Assembly: GCA_963785755.1 (NCBI GenBank) | Contig: CAWAXG010000039.1 | Coordinates: forward strand, 1-64,000 | DNA length: 64,000 nt | Origin: JACCXG01 sp963785755 | Lineage (GTDB): Bacteria > Acidobacteriota > Vicinamibacteria > Vicinamibacterales > 2-12-FULL-66-21 | Reading direction: 5' to 3' | Shown: positions 20,680-31,138 of the stretch, piece by piece | Numbering within the stretch: position 1 is the stretch's first letter | Layout: each line of letters opens with the position of its first letter | Notes under the pieces: model-generated | Seen by the model: only the letters and a program-made list of their open reading frames with translations | The model's database searches: none | Told to the model about the DNA's origin: nothing | Position numbers and translations under genes: made by a program

Positions 20680-21381
20680 TCATTTCCAGCCGACCATTTT
20701 CGAGAGTCGGTTCAACAGCCGCGGCTCTTTCGGCGCGGAGTCCGACGCCTGCTCGAGTTGATCGAGCGCCTCGCTGATCGAGCGCGCAATCCCTATACGC
20801 AGCCGCCTGGCGCTGTTCTCGGTGACCTCGTCGCGCTCGGGCACGATGAGAATCGGCTTCGCCTTGGAATCAGACGCGACATCGAGGCAGTTCTGCGGAC
20901 TGTCGTCGACGTGATAGGTCAGCCGCAGCGCCCCGGCCGCGGCGCCGCGTGAGCCACTGATCACCAGCACGCTGGGCATGTCGAAACCCTGCTGGTGCAG
21001 CCACTGCTGCGTCTGGCGCTGCACGGTCTGGCCGACGGTCGCCGGACGCTGCGTGATGAAAAACACCTCCCAGCTCCGGCGCAGCATCGTCTCGTGGATC
21101 CTGACGACGGCTTTGGGGTCGAGCGGTTTCAACGTCGTCCAGAAATCCGGAGTGTTGTGGATGGCGCTCCAGATCGCGTCGCGGCGACGGCGAATCTCGC
21201 CGGGCGTCTTGCCGTCGGCGGCCGAAGGCGTCTCGTCGTTCTCTTCGTTCGCCGCCTCGACTTCCGGGGACTCCGCGTTCACTTTTGAAGAAGGGCCAAA
21301 CAGGCTCAGGTCGACTTCTCGAAAGGCCGATGAGAAATCGGCGAGCACGCCGTCCATGTCGAACCCGATCCGCACTGCCAT
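20680..21381 (-). CDS. HAD-family phosphatase with insert (5'-nucleotidase-like)
   Basis: 233 residues. Motif I is DMDGVLADFSSA at the N-terminus, and VFFITQRPATVGQ provides the motif II strand. Late in the chain YHVDDSPQNC supplies the acidic motif IV. A low-complexity acidic insert (residues ~35-60, ESPEVEAANEENDE) separates motif I from the core. This resembles the NT5C-like and orphan HAD enzymes often found in polysaccharide loci. The substrate is unknown. It is the last gene of the minus-strand surface-polysaccharide locus, nine bases after wecB. Confidence 0.75.
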   Translation of the reverse strand: MAVRIGFDMDGVLADFSSAFREVDLSLFGPSSKVNAESPEVEAANEENDETPSAADGKTPGEIRRRRDAIWSAIHNTPDFWTTLKPLDPKAVVRIHETMLRRSWEVFFITQRPATVGQTVQRQTQQWLHQQGFDMPSVLVISGSRGAAAGALRLTYHVDDSPQNCLDVASDSKAKPILIVPERDEVTENSARRLRIGIARSISEALDQLEQASDSAPKEPRLLNRLSKMVGWK

Positions 21382-21390
21382 GCCTGCCTG

Positions 21391-22470
21391 CTATTGCCTC
21401 CCGAGAATCTGATCGGCGATGCGATCGGCGGCCCGGCCGTCCCACAACGGGGGAACGGCGCCGCGCTTGCCGCGGCCGGCGAGGACGTCGCTCACGTGGG
21501 TCTTCAGCTCCTCCATATCGTCGCCGACGAGATGGTTCGTACCGACGTAGACGGTAATCGGCCGCTCCGTGTTCTTGCGAACGGTCAGACACGGCACTCC
21601 AAGATACGTCGTTTCCTCCTGGATGCCACCGGAATCCGTGATTACCACCGTCGCGTGCCGCTGCAGTCCGAGGAACTGCAGGTAGGTCAGCGGCTGAGTC
21701 AGGAGCAGTCCCGAGTACTGCAGCTGATGATCCTGCATGCGCGCGCGCGTGCGAGGGTGAACCGGAAACACCACCGGCAGTTGTGACGCGATATCGGCGA
21801 GCGAGTCGAGGATGCGCTCGAGCATCGCGTCGACGTTGCTCGGCCGGTGGATCGTGACCAGCGCGAACGGCTTCGGACCCGTGCCGTTCATGAGACCGAA
21901 CATCTCGAGGAGCGGGCGCGGCTGGGTGAGCGGCAGCAGCCGCACCAGCGTGTCGATCATCACGTTCCCGACGCGAATGATCGACGATCTGTTGGCGCCT
22001 TCGGCGAGCAGATTCTCGTCGGCGTCCGCCGACGGGGTGAAGTGCCAGGTGGCCAGCCGGTCGGTCACGATCCGGTTGATCTCCTCGGGCATGTTGAGGT
22101 CGCGCGAGCGCAGCCCGGCCTCGACGTGTCCGACGGGGATGCCCATCTTCGACGCGGCGAGCGTCGCCGCCATCGTCGAGTTGACGTCGCCGTACACGAG
22201 CAGCAGGTCGGGGAGCCGCTCGCGCAGGCACCGCTCCATGCCGACGAGCACCTGCGCTGTCTGCTCGGCGTGCGATGCCGATCCCACTCCCAGGTTCACG
22301 TCGGGCTGCGGAATCTTGAGCTCGCGGAAAATCGCGTCCGACATGTTGACGTCGTAGTGCTGCCCCGTGTGGACCAGCGTCTGCCTGGCACCGCGCTCAC
22401 TGAGAGCGTTCAGCACTGGCGCGACTTTCATGAAGTTCGGACGAGCACCAACGACGTGAAGAATATGCAT
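21391..22470 (-). CDS. wecB: UDP-N-acetylglucosamine 2-epimerase (non-hydrolysing)
   Basis: 359 residues from the ATG at 22470 (MHILHVVGARPNFMK). All family landmarks are present: HTGQHYDVNMS, GDVNSTMA, GHVEAGLRS, TIHRPSN and TDSGGIQEET. It interconverts UDP-GlcNAc and UDP-ManNAc in the cytoplasm. In this locus it would supply ManNAc for the repeat unit. No WecC-type ManNAc dehydrogenase is visible nearby, so the sugar may be used as ManNAc itself. Confidence 0.93.
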   Translation of the reverse strand: MHILHVVGARPNFMKVAPVLNALSERGARQTLVHTGQHYDVNMSDAIFRELKIPQPDVNLGVGSASHAEQTAQVLVGMERCLRERLPDLLLVYGDVNSTMAATLAASKMGIPVGHVEAGLRSRDLNMPEEINRIVTDRLATWHFTPSADADENLLAEGANRSSIIRVGNVMIDTLVRLLPLTQPRPLLEMFGLMNGTGPKPFALVTIHRPSNVDAMLERILDSLADIASQLPVVFPVHPRTRARMQDHQLQYSGLLLTQPLTYLQFLGLQRHATVVITDSGGIQEETTYLGVPCLTVRKNTERPITVYVGTNHLVGDDMEELKTHVSDVLAGRGKRGAVPPLWDGRAADRIADQILGRQ

Positions 22471-22594
22471 GAAAGGGTCACCCGGGGCCGGCAGCCGGAA
22501 TGTGCCGCGGCGCACTTGCTCTATCGATGTTTTCTTCTTCCTGCTCTGCCCTCGCCGCCTTATGGAACCGCAATCGGCCCAGGCAGCTGCATCC

Positions 22595-24091
22595 TCAGCG
22601 ACCGACTTCCACCCGCATCGCGTTCGATGCGACGACCCGCATCCGCGGCCGGGTCGGTGCAGGCTCCGGCTGGGGCGCAGCGTGGCGAGCCGCTCGCGGA
22701 CGGTGCAGCGCGATCGCGCACAGCACCACGAACATCACCGCGTTGCCGGGCATCTGCAGGCTGAAATCGACCGTTTCCTGAAACGCGATTGCGATCAGCC
22801 CCGTGACGGCGCCTCTGCGCAGCCACCATACGGTGGAGGGCGGATCGTCTTTCATCCTGCGGCGAATCTCGCGCACGAGCAGCAGCAGGCAAGTAAGCGC
22901 AGGAATGCCGACCAGCAGTCCGCCTTCGGCCATCAATTCCAGATAGTCGTTGTGCGACTCGCCGTAGAACTGATCGAGATCGTGTCGCTGATAGAATCGC
23001 GCGGCCGTCTCGTAGGTGTTCAGCCCGGTGCCCGTCAGCCGGAAGGCGGCCGACACGTCGAGGGCGTCGGCCCAGGCCCCGCGCCTATGGTTGAATTCCG
23101 TCCAGTTCGACTCCGAGAAGCGCGCAAAGATGACATCGGCACCAACCCACGCGAACGTCGTGACCGCTAGAATCAGCAGATAAGTCGCGACCGCCCGGCG
23201 TCGGGAGCGGCTCTGGAGGCCTCGCGCCACGATCCATCCGGTCAGGATCAGCGATACCGCCATCGCCGTGATTCCCGATCGCGACAGGGTCATCACGAGC
23301 GAGAGCGCCATCACGACCGCGGCCGCGGCGAGCAGGATCAGCCGGTTGGCTTCGGCCGATGATAGCCAGAGGATTCGATACCGCCATCCTGCCTTGACGC
23401 CACGCACACTTTGCTCGAGTCCACCGATGAGGAGCGTGAGCGTCAGCGGAAGCGCCATCAACATCCAGCCGGCGAAATGATTTCTGTTGATGAACGGCCC
23501 GAATGGAGTACCTGGCGTCTGCGGCTCCCAGAATCCGAGCAGCCGGCCGCTGTAAATCGGCTTCTGCACGATCCCGATGAGCGCGAGGATGACGCCGAAT
23601 ATAGTGAGCGTTTCCACGAGCCGCCGCGTCTGATCGCCGGCGAGCACGCGGGTCATGCCAAGGAGCAGCACCGCGAAGGACACAAACAGCGCGAGCGCCG
23701 AACCAGTGGACGCCGGATCGATCGACACCGGGTGAAAACGGGTGAGGCCGGCACCGTATCGGAAGTCGGTATCGGCGAGCAACGGCAACGCGCGCGGGCT
23801 CACCGACTGCAGCCACGAAAGCGGCAGGGGTACCATTTGCAGGAGCATCGCCACCGCGACGGCGCCGAGCGCCAGAGCGAGGGACCGACTCACGCCGACG
23901 ACCCCGCGGCAGTCGAGCAGCCCCATGATTCCGGCCGTCCCGCAGACAGCCGCGAGCGGCCAGTACGCCCAGGGGTACGACGCGCCGAACGCGAGCGCGC
24001 CCCAGCAGACCGCGGCGAGCGCGAGCGCCAGCGCGCGCGTCGAGGACGCGGTCGCGGTCGCACCGATCGCCGGGGTCTCGGTCTTAATCAC
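22595..24091 (-). CDS. O-antigen ligase/polymerase-like membrane protein
   Basis: 498 residues from a GTG that overlaps the PglF stop (GTGA). About twelve hydrophobic helices are visible. A large central loop carries NRNHFAGWMLMALPLTL, a hallmark of O-antigen ligase-related (PF04932) proteins; the periplasmic loop near RLTGTGLNTYETAARFYQ and ESHNDYLELMAEGG fits too. It could be a WaaL-type ligase, or a polymerase; a second polymerase-like protein occurs at 31135. With both present, this one is more likely the ligase or transferase. That split is inference. Confidence 0.82.
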   Translation of the reverse strand: MIKTETPAIGATATASSTRALALALAAVCWGALAFGASYPWAYWPLAAVCGTAGIMGLLDCRGVVGVSRSLALALGAVAVAMLLQMVPLPLSWLQSVSPRALPLLADTDFRYGAGLTRFHPVSIDPASTGSALALFVSFAVLLLGMTRVLAGDQTRRLVETLTIFGVILALIGIVQKPIYSGRLLGFWEPQTPGTPFGPFINRNHFAGWMLMALPLTLTLLIGGLEQSVRGVKAGWRYRILWLSSAEANRLILLAAAAVVMALSLVMTLSRSGITAMAVSLILTGWIVARGLQSRSRRRAVATYLLILAVTTFAWVGADVIFARFSESNWTEFNHRRGAWADALDVSAAFRLTGTGLNTYETAARFYQRHDLDQFYGESHNDYLELMAEGGLLVGIPALTCLLLLVREIRRRMKDDPPSTVWWLRRGAVTGLIAIAFQETVDFSLQMPGNAVMFVVLCAIALHRPRAARHAAPQPEPAPTRPRMRVVASNAMRVEVGR

Positions 24092-26294
24092 TGCAGATCG
24101 CGTGGTGAGAAGTTCCGGCGGCTCCGCGGCGCAGGCGCGGGCAACGACCAGACGGTCTTGTCAAGCGACCCGAGATCCGGCGCCTCGACCAGATCGGCGG
24201 GCTCGCCTTCGATATTGACGAGCGGCATCAGCCAGCCGCGCCAGCCGCACGTGTCGCATCGGAACAGTCGCTCCGCGGCCATGCCGCGTCTCACCCGCTC
24301 GAACACGCTTCGTGAACGGGACCGATGGACTCGGGGCGAGATGCAACTTGGGCAGTATTGATACAACGCGCCTCCCTCTACCTGGGCCATCTCGGCTTCC
24401 TCTGCCGGGTCATCGCCTACCGGTTCAAGGCTGTGTCCGGCCTGCGTGGCCGCAACTTCCGCCGGGTTCATGTATTCAGGAATGAGCTGTTTCAACGATT
24501 CACGAACGCCTTCGACGTTTCCTTCGGCCGCCTGCGTCTCAATGATCTCCAGTCGCGTGAAGAAATCGGGATCCGGCTTCGTCCGACTCGTCACCCGGTA
24601 AATCTTCTCGATGTTTGAGGGGCCCGGTGATTCGTGGATCCCGACGAGCTCTTCGTACAGCTTTTCGCCGGGTCTCAGGCCGATGAACTCGATCGGGATT
24701 TCTTCGTCAGGCACGAATCCGGCGAGGCGAATGAGATCGCGCGCCATGTCGAACAGCTTGACCTGCTCGCCCATTTCGAGGACGTAGATGCCGCCGCTCT
24801 CGGCCTGCGACGCGGCGTGCATGACGAGCTGCACCGCCTCGGGAATCAGCATGAAGAACCGGCGCATCTCCGGATGCGTAATCGTCACCGGTCCACCCCG
24901 GCGGATCTGGTCGAGGAACCGCGGCACCACGCTGCCGTTGCTGCCGAGCACGTTGCCGAACCGGACGACGCCGAACGACGTGCCGCTGCCGATGGCCTGG
25001 GTTTGAATCGCGAGCTCCGCCAGCCGCTTCGACGCCCCCATCACGCTCGTCGGGTTCACCGCCTTGTCGGTCGAGATGAAGATGAAGCGGTCGACGCCGA
25101 AGAACTCGGCCGCCTGCGCGAGCAGCCGGGTGCCGCGCACGTTGTTCTTGATCGCCTCGCACGGGTTCTCCTCCATCAGCGGCACGTGCTTGTGGGCGGC
25201 GGCGTGGAAGACGATCTCCGGCGAGTACCTTCTGCATCGTCGCGCTCACACAGACGGTGTCGCCGACGTCGCCGATCACGCAGTGGAGGCCGCACCCCGG
25301 CTTCGAGTCCTCCAGCTCCATCCTGACGGCGTGGAGGCTGTTCTCGTAGCGCTCGAACATAATCAGGCAGGCCGGCTTCAGCGTGACGATCTGGCGGCAG
25401 AGCTCCGAGCCGATCGAGCCGCCCGCGCCGGTAACCATCACGCGCCGGCCGCGAATCAGGCGTCTGACGGGAAGCGGATCGAGACCGACCGGCGGACGGG
25501 CGAGCAGGTCCTCGACCGACAGGTTGCGGATCGCGTTGAGCTCGATCTTGCCGCCGATGATGTCGGCGAGCTTCGGCAGCGTCTTGATCGGCAGCTTGAA
25601 TGCCTGCAGCGCGCGGACGATGGTGCGGATGCTCGCCGGGTCGGCGTTGGGCATCGCGATCAGGACTTCATCCGCTTTGTGCTTGATCAGGATGTCCTTC
25701 AGATCCTCGCGGGTGCCGAGGACGGGAACGCCATGGATGCGGCGGCCCACCTTGTTCTTGTCATCGTCGATGAAGCCGACCGGCTGGTAGCCGGTACTCG
25801 CGATTGGTCTTCATGTCGCGGACGACCAGCTCGCCGGCATTGCCGGCGCCGAAGATGAGCACGCGCTTGCCACGCTTGCCGCCGGACAGCTCGGCATAGA
25901 TGCGGCGGGAGAGACGGCCGCCGCCCAGCATGATGGTCAGCAGCAGCGCATCGGTGACGAACACCGATCGCGGATAGACCTCGGGGCCGAGCGGGCTGTA
26001 GGTCACGATCATGAACACGCCGCTGCTCGCGGCGACGGCCGCGACGATCCCCCGGACGTCGTAGATGCTGGTGTACCGCCAGAGCCCCTGGTAAAGCTTG
26101 AACGGCTTGAACATCAGGCCGCGGATGACCAGCAGCCAGGGAAGCATCTGCGCGCAGGAGGCGATCGCCCAGGGCGGCGGGACGCCGTCGAACCGCAGCG
26201 CGAACGCGATGATGTTCGCCAGGGCGACCATCGCCAGCTGCAGGCCGATCGTCCAGGCGCGCTTGAACTTGAGGATGAAGAGAGGCATCGGCAT
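24088..26294 (-). CDS. pglF: Membrane nucleotide-sugar 4,6-dehydratase with C-terminal zinc ribbon (two frameshifts)
   Basis: Start at the ATG at 26294, with GGAG nine bases upstream. Two single-base insertions split the frame. Dropping a base near 25793 restores NREYGYQPVGFIDDDKNKVG; dropping one near 25228 restores MQKYSPEIVFHAAAHKHVP. The repaired protein is about 734 residues. It has four N-terminal helices, a first Rossmann fold (GAGNAGE), then the SDR domain with VTGAGGSIGSE and STDKAVNPTSVMGASKR. The Met in place of the usual Tyr is as in PglF. A C-terminal extension carries CPSC and CDTC, a zinc ribbon. It should convert UDP-GlcNAc to the 4-keto-6-deoxy sugar for the PglE enzyme next door. 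Confidence 0.85.
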
Positions 26295-26298
26295 GGCT

Positions 26299-27462
<1,164 letters not shown>

Positions 27463-27475
27463 GTGATAGACCTGA

Positions 27476-28117
27476 CTAACCAATCGCGTTGACGCAGACC
27501 ATGCGTGCGGGCACGCCAACGACCGTGGCTCCCGCCGGCACGTCCCTGGTCACCACCGCGCCTCCGCCAACCGTGCTCCAGGCGCCGACCTTCACGCGCG
27601 GCAGGATCGTCGCGCCGATGCCGATCAACGCGCCTTCCCCGATGTGCACCTCGCCGCCCATGTGCACTCCCGGCGCGACGTGCACGTGGTCGCCGATCAC
27701 GCAGTGGTGGTCAATGGTCGCGGCGGTATTGACGATGACGTTCCGGCCGATCACCGATGCGGTGTTGACGATCGCGCCGGCCGACACCATCGTGCCGTCG
27801 CCGATCGCGGCGTCCACGGCGATGATGCTCTTCGGATGCCGCGCGATCGCGAACTGCTCGCCCGCACCGGCGAGCCGGGTGAACAGCCGCGCCCGGACGG
27901 CGTTGTCACCGATCGCCACGATCACCGCGTCGTGGCGCAGGACCGCAATGTCCTTGATCGAGCCACGCACCGTGCTGCCGGCATAGGTCTGATGCAGCCG
28001 CGCGGCGCTGTCGTCGACGAACGCCGTCACCGCCCCTGACACTCCCGCCGCGCGGGCGGCGCGGAAGATGTCCGAGACGACCTGACCGTGCCCGCCGGCG
28101 CCGACGATGAGAATCAT
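27476..28117 (-). CDS. pglD: Sugar O/N-acetyltransferase, NeuD/PglD family
   Basis: 213 residues from the ATG at 28117. The N-terminal Rossmann-like part opens with IVGAGGHGQVV, and the C-terminal left-handed beta helix has repeated hexapeptides (VIGRNVIVNTAATIDHHCVI, IGDHVHVAPGVHMGG). The catalytic His sits in the ATIDHH segment as in PglD. It would acetylate the 4-amino group of UDP-bacillosamine using acetyl-CoA. It overlaps the PglC-like gene upstream by ATGA. Confidence 0.9.
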   Translation of the reverse strand: MILIVGAGGHGQVVSDIFRAARAAGVSGAVTAFVDDSAARLHQTYAGSTVRGSIKDIAVLRHDAVIVAIGDNAVRARLFTRLAGAGEQFAIARHPKSIIAVDAAIGDGTMVSAGAIVNTASVIGRNVIVNTAATIDHHCVIGDHVHVAPGVHMGGEVHIGEGALIGIGATILPRVKVGAWSTVGGGAVVTRDVPAGATVVGVPARMVCVNAIG

Positions 28118-28734
28118 CGCGTCGGGCTCCCCCTGAAATCCTGCGCGGTGACGTGTCCCGGCTGACTGATGTCGCGACGCGCAACGACCCGCCACACGGT
28201 GTGCGCGAGGATGCTCAGGTCCAGGGCGAACGACCGGTGGTCGACGTACCACACGTCGAGCTCGAACTTCTGCTCCCAGGTGAGCGCGTTGCGGCCGCGG
28301 ACCTGCGCCAGCCCGGTGATCCCGGGCAGCACGTCGTGACGCCGCGCCTGCGCCGGCGAATAGCGATCCAGGTACTGCATCAGCAGCGGCCTGGGCCCGA
28401 CGAGACTCATGTCTCCGCGGAGGACGTTCAGCAGCTCGGGCAATTCGTCGACGCTGGAGCTCCGCAGCCACGACCCGAGCGCCGTCATGCGCGCCGCATC
28501 GGGCAGGAGCGCGCCGGATCCGTCCCGCTCGCTCGTCATGGTCCTGAACTTGATCAGCGTGAACGGCTGGCCGCCGAGCCCGGGGCGGCGTTGACACCAG
28601 AACACGGGTGCGCCCAATCGCAGCCGAACCGCGACGATGGCGGCGAGGAGCACCGGCGTCAGGGACGCCAGGAGGAGCAGCGCTCCGGCGACGTCGAACG
28701 CGCGTTTCCCGTAGCGGCGATACATCGTCTTCAA
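28114..28734 (-). CDS. pglC: Initiating phosphoglycosyl transferase (PglC/bacterial sugar transferase)
   Basis: 206 residues, the small monotopic type. One re-entrant hydrophobic stretch (residues ~13-33) is followed by IKFRTM, and the catalytic Asp-Glu pair lies in SSVDELPELLNVLRGDMS; VGPRPLL and LPGITGLAQVRGRN complete the family. It moves a sugar-1-phosphate from UDP-sugar to undecaprenyl phosphate, starting the repeat unit. With pglF, pglE and pglD adjacent, N,N'-diacetylbacillosamine-1-phosphate is the likely substrate. The stop overlaps the PglD start (ATGA). Confidence 0.92.
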   Translation of the reverse strand: MKTMYRRYGKRAFDVAGALLLLASLTPVLLAAIVAVRLRLGAPVFWCQRRPGLGGQPFTLIKFRTMTSERDGSGALLPDAARMTALGSWLRSSSVDELPELLNVLRGDMSLVGPRPLLMQYLDRYSPAQARRHDVLPGITGLAQVRGRNALTWEQKFELDVWYVDHRSFALDLSILAHTVWRVVARRDISQPGHVTAQDFRGSPTR

Positions 28735-29915
28735 CTCTCTGCCCCGACCGGCACGGCGGCGGTCCCGGCCGCCACACGGCGGCGGGCCTCGACAATCTGC
28801 GAGTAAATCGCCGCGACCTGCGCGGCCGTTTGCCTGACGTCGAGCAGCTGCTGCGCATGCCGCCGTCCTTCGACGGCCATCGCTGATGCACGAGTGCGGT
28901 CGGCCAGCAGGTCACCCATGGCGCCGGCGAGGCTCACCGGATCTCGCGGTGGCACCATGCGCCCGGTCACGCCGTCTGCAATCAGGTCCGGGAATCCGCC
29001 GACGTTGGTCGTCACGGTCGGCACTCCGAACAGCAGCGACTCCGCGGCGCCGCCCAGGTTCTCCGACAGCGACGGATGCACGGCGACGTCGAGGTCGGCG
29101 TAGATCGCGGCGATGTCCCGGCGCGTACCGAGAAACATCACGCGGGCGTCGCTGTTGGCGCGGGCGTACGCCTGGACGGCGGCGTAATAACCCTGAGCGC
29201 CCTGCCACGCGCCGCCGGCCACGACTCCGATGACGTCGAGCCCGCCGCGGCGCAGAAGGCCGACCGCATCGATGAAGTCTTCGTGGCCCTTGATGCCGCG
29301 CCGCGAGCCGAGGTAGGCCTTCGGCTTGTAGCAGTAGGCGACCATCCCGACCACGCGCGTCCCGTCGCCAAGACCGAGCTCGGAGCGGACCGCGCCTGGC
29401 GCCACTGGCCGGCAATCATCGAGATCGCTGCCGTAGTGCGACAGGAACACGCGATCGGCGGCGACACCCAGCGCGCGGTATCTCTCGCGCGTCCATTCGC
29501 ACGACGCGATCCAGTAGTCCGCCTGGCTGGCGCTTCCCGCTTCGATGCGGGCGAGAACGCCGTTCTCGAGGTGCAGCGGCCCCGGCACCTGAAAGACCCG
29601 CCCGCACGACAGCGAGCGGAGCGCATATCGCATCAGCAGCGTCGTCGCGACGAAGTGGCTGTGCACGACGTCCGGAGACAGGCGCGAGACGAGGAGGCGG
29701 AGCGCACGGGCGCGTTCGAAGAACCGCGGCGTCAACGGCGCGGCGTTCAGGTCGAGCACGTGAACGGTCACGCCCGCCGCCACGTACTGCGCCGCTATGC
29801 CCTTGTCGTCAGGCAGCACCACGTGACACTCGACGCCGAGCCGCGTCAGCTCGCGCAGCTGGAGCAGCGCCCAGCGGGCGCCAACGCTCGTCTTGAGCAG
29901 GTGCAGGGTCTTCAT
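28731..29915 (-). CDS. Family 4 glycosyltransferase
   Basis: 394 residues from the ATG at 29915 (MKTLHLLK). GT-B fold: SVGARWALLQLRELTRLG at the acceptor side and VVHSHFVATTLLMRY in the N-domain. The donor-binding C-domain contains HPSLSENLGGAAESLLFGVP and TNVGGFPDLI, typical of GT4. It adds a sugar to the lipid-linked repeat unit in the cytoplasm. The sugar cannot be assigned. It is coupled by ATGA overlaps to pglC downstream and to the next glycosyltransferase upstream. Confidence 0.87.
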   Translation of the reverse strand: MKTLHLLKTSVGARWALLQLRELTRLGVECHVVLPDDKGIAAQYVAAGVTVHVLDLNAAPLTPRFFERARALRLLVSRLSPDVVHSHFVATTLLMRYALRSLSCGRVFQVPGPLHLENGVLARIEAGSASQADYWIASCEWTRERYRALGVAADRVFLSHYGSDLDDCRPVAPGAVRSELGLGDGTRVVGMVAYCYKPKAYLGSRRGIKGHEDFIDAVGLLRRGGLDVIGVVAGGAWQGAQGYYAAVQAYARANSDARVMFLGTRRDIAAIYADLDVAVHPSLSENLGGAAESLLFGVPTVTTNVGGFPDLIADGVTGRMVPPRDPVSLAGAMGDLLADRTRASAMAVEGRRHAQQLLDVRQTAAQVAAIYSQIVEARRRVAAGTAAVPVGAES

Positions 29916-31138
29916 GCGGCAACCCTCGCCTGCTGCCACTCTTCGGTCACGAGGCGCACGCGCCGGTAGAACTCCCGGCGGCGGGCACGCAGGACGTCGG
30001 CGCGAAACTCGTGGGCTTTCTTCAGGTTCTGCGCGGCGAGCGCGTCGCCGTCGACCCTGCCGGTCATGATCGCGAGCATGCAGTCGACGAGGCTTTCAAC
30101 CGATCCGGGTTCGCACAGCGCGCGCGGATCCAGCAGTTCCGGGATGCCGCCGACGTGTGTGCCGACGCAGCGCAGCCCGCGGGCCATCGCCTCGATCAGC
30201 GCACGCGGCAGGCCTTCCGTTCGCGACGCGAGCACGAAGAGATTGGAGCTGTCCAGCTCCGCCATCACCTCCGGCCGCTTCAGCTGTGACGTGAACCTCA
30301 CCGGCAGACCGAGAGAACCGGCCAGAGCCTCGAGCTCGGCGCGATACCGGCCGTCGCCAATGACCGTCAGCTCGCACGGACGCCCTAGGGCATTCAGCGC
30401 GCCGACCGCTCGGATCAGCACGTCCACGCCCTTGTACCGCTGCGCGAGCGACCCGACCGTGACGACTTTGAGCGGACCGGCCGCAGGCAGCACGCGCGGG
30501 TGAGCGGCGAAGTCCGAGGAGCTCAACTCGATGCTCGAGTAGTGGGTCGTGAACGACGAGCGCTCTTCTAGCTCGACGTCGGACACCGCCCACTCGTCTC
30601 TCGAGCAGGGATAGCGCTGTTGCAGCGACTTCTCCGTGACATAGGCCGCGCCAGCGGCCGAAGCGCACAGGCGCTCCTGGCTGCGGGTGAGGATGCGCCG
30701 AACCAGGCTTCGCATCGGCGTATCGATCACACCCGGCGCAAAGGTGTCCCACGGATCGCCGACGACTTCGACACCGTAGGGCCGGCCCGACCGCAGCAAC
30801 GTGCCTTGCAGCCCCAGCGCGAGGAGCGATCCCAGACGGAGCATCAACGCGTCCGGCTCGTGCACGAGCGGGCGGACGGCATTACAGACGCCGCGCCAGC
30901 GCAGCATGAACTCCCGCGGTCCCATGAAGTGCGGCACGCCACGCAGGAGGACACCGGGACCGTCGGCGCGCAACATGCCCGGACGCGGCGCATCGATGCG
31001 CTCTTCGCGGGCGACGATGGTCACGAAGTTGAACTCGTCGAGGTAGCGCGTCCAGAACTGGTATGGCGACGCGTCGGCCCACACCGATCCGTCCGCCACC
31101 CGGCAGAAGCGCACCTCGGAGACGACCGCGATATTCAT
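29912..31138 (-). CDS. Family 4 glycosyltransferase
   Basis: 408 residues from the ATG at 31138 (MNIAVVSEVRFC). The C-domain has VVTVGSLAQRYKGVDVLI, the EX7E element in TEGLPRALIEAMARG, and THVGGIPELL, all typical of GT4. The N-domain is less conserved. It probably adds a second or third residue of the repeat unit. Both ends overlap neighbours by ATGA. Confidence 0.87.
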   Translation of the reverse strand: MNIAVVSEVRFCRVADGSVWADASPYQFWTRYLDEFNFVTIVAREERIDAPRPGMLRADGPGVLLRGVPHFMGPREFMLRWRGVCNAVRPLVHEPDALMLRLGSLLALGLQGTLLRSGRPYGVEVVGDPWDTFAPGVIDTPMRSLVRRILTRSQERLCASAAGAAYVTEKSLQQRYPCSRDEWAVSDVELEERSSFTTHYSSIELSSSDFAAHPRVLPAAGPLKVVTVGSLAQRYKGVDVLIRAVGALNALGRPCELTVIGDGRYRAELEALAGSLGLPVRFTSQLKRPEVMAELDSSNLFVLASRTEGLPRALIEAMARGLRCVGTHVGGIPELLDPRALCEPGSVESLVDCMLAIMTGRVDGDALAAQNLKKAHEFRADVLRARRREFYRRVRLVTEEWQQARVAA

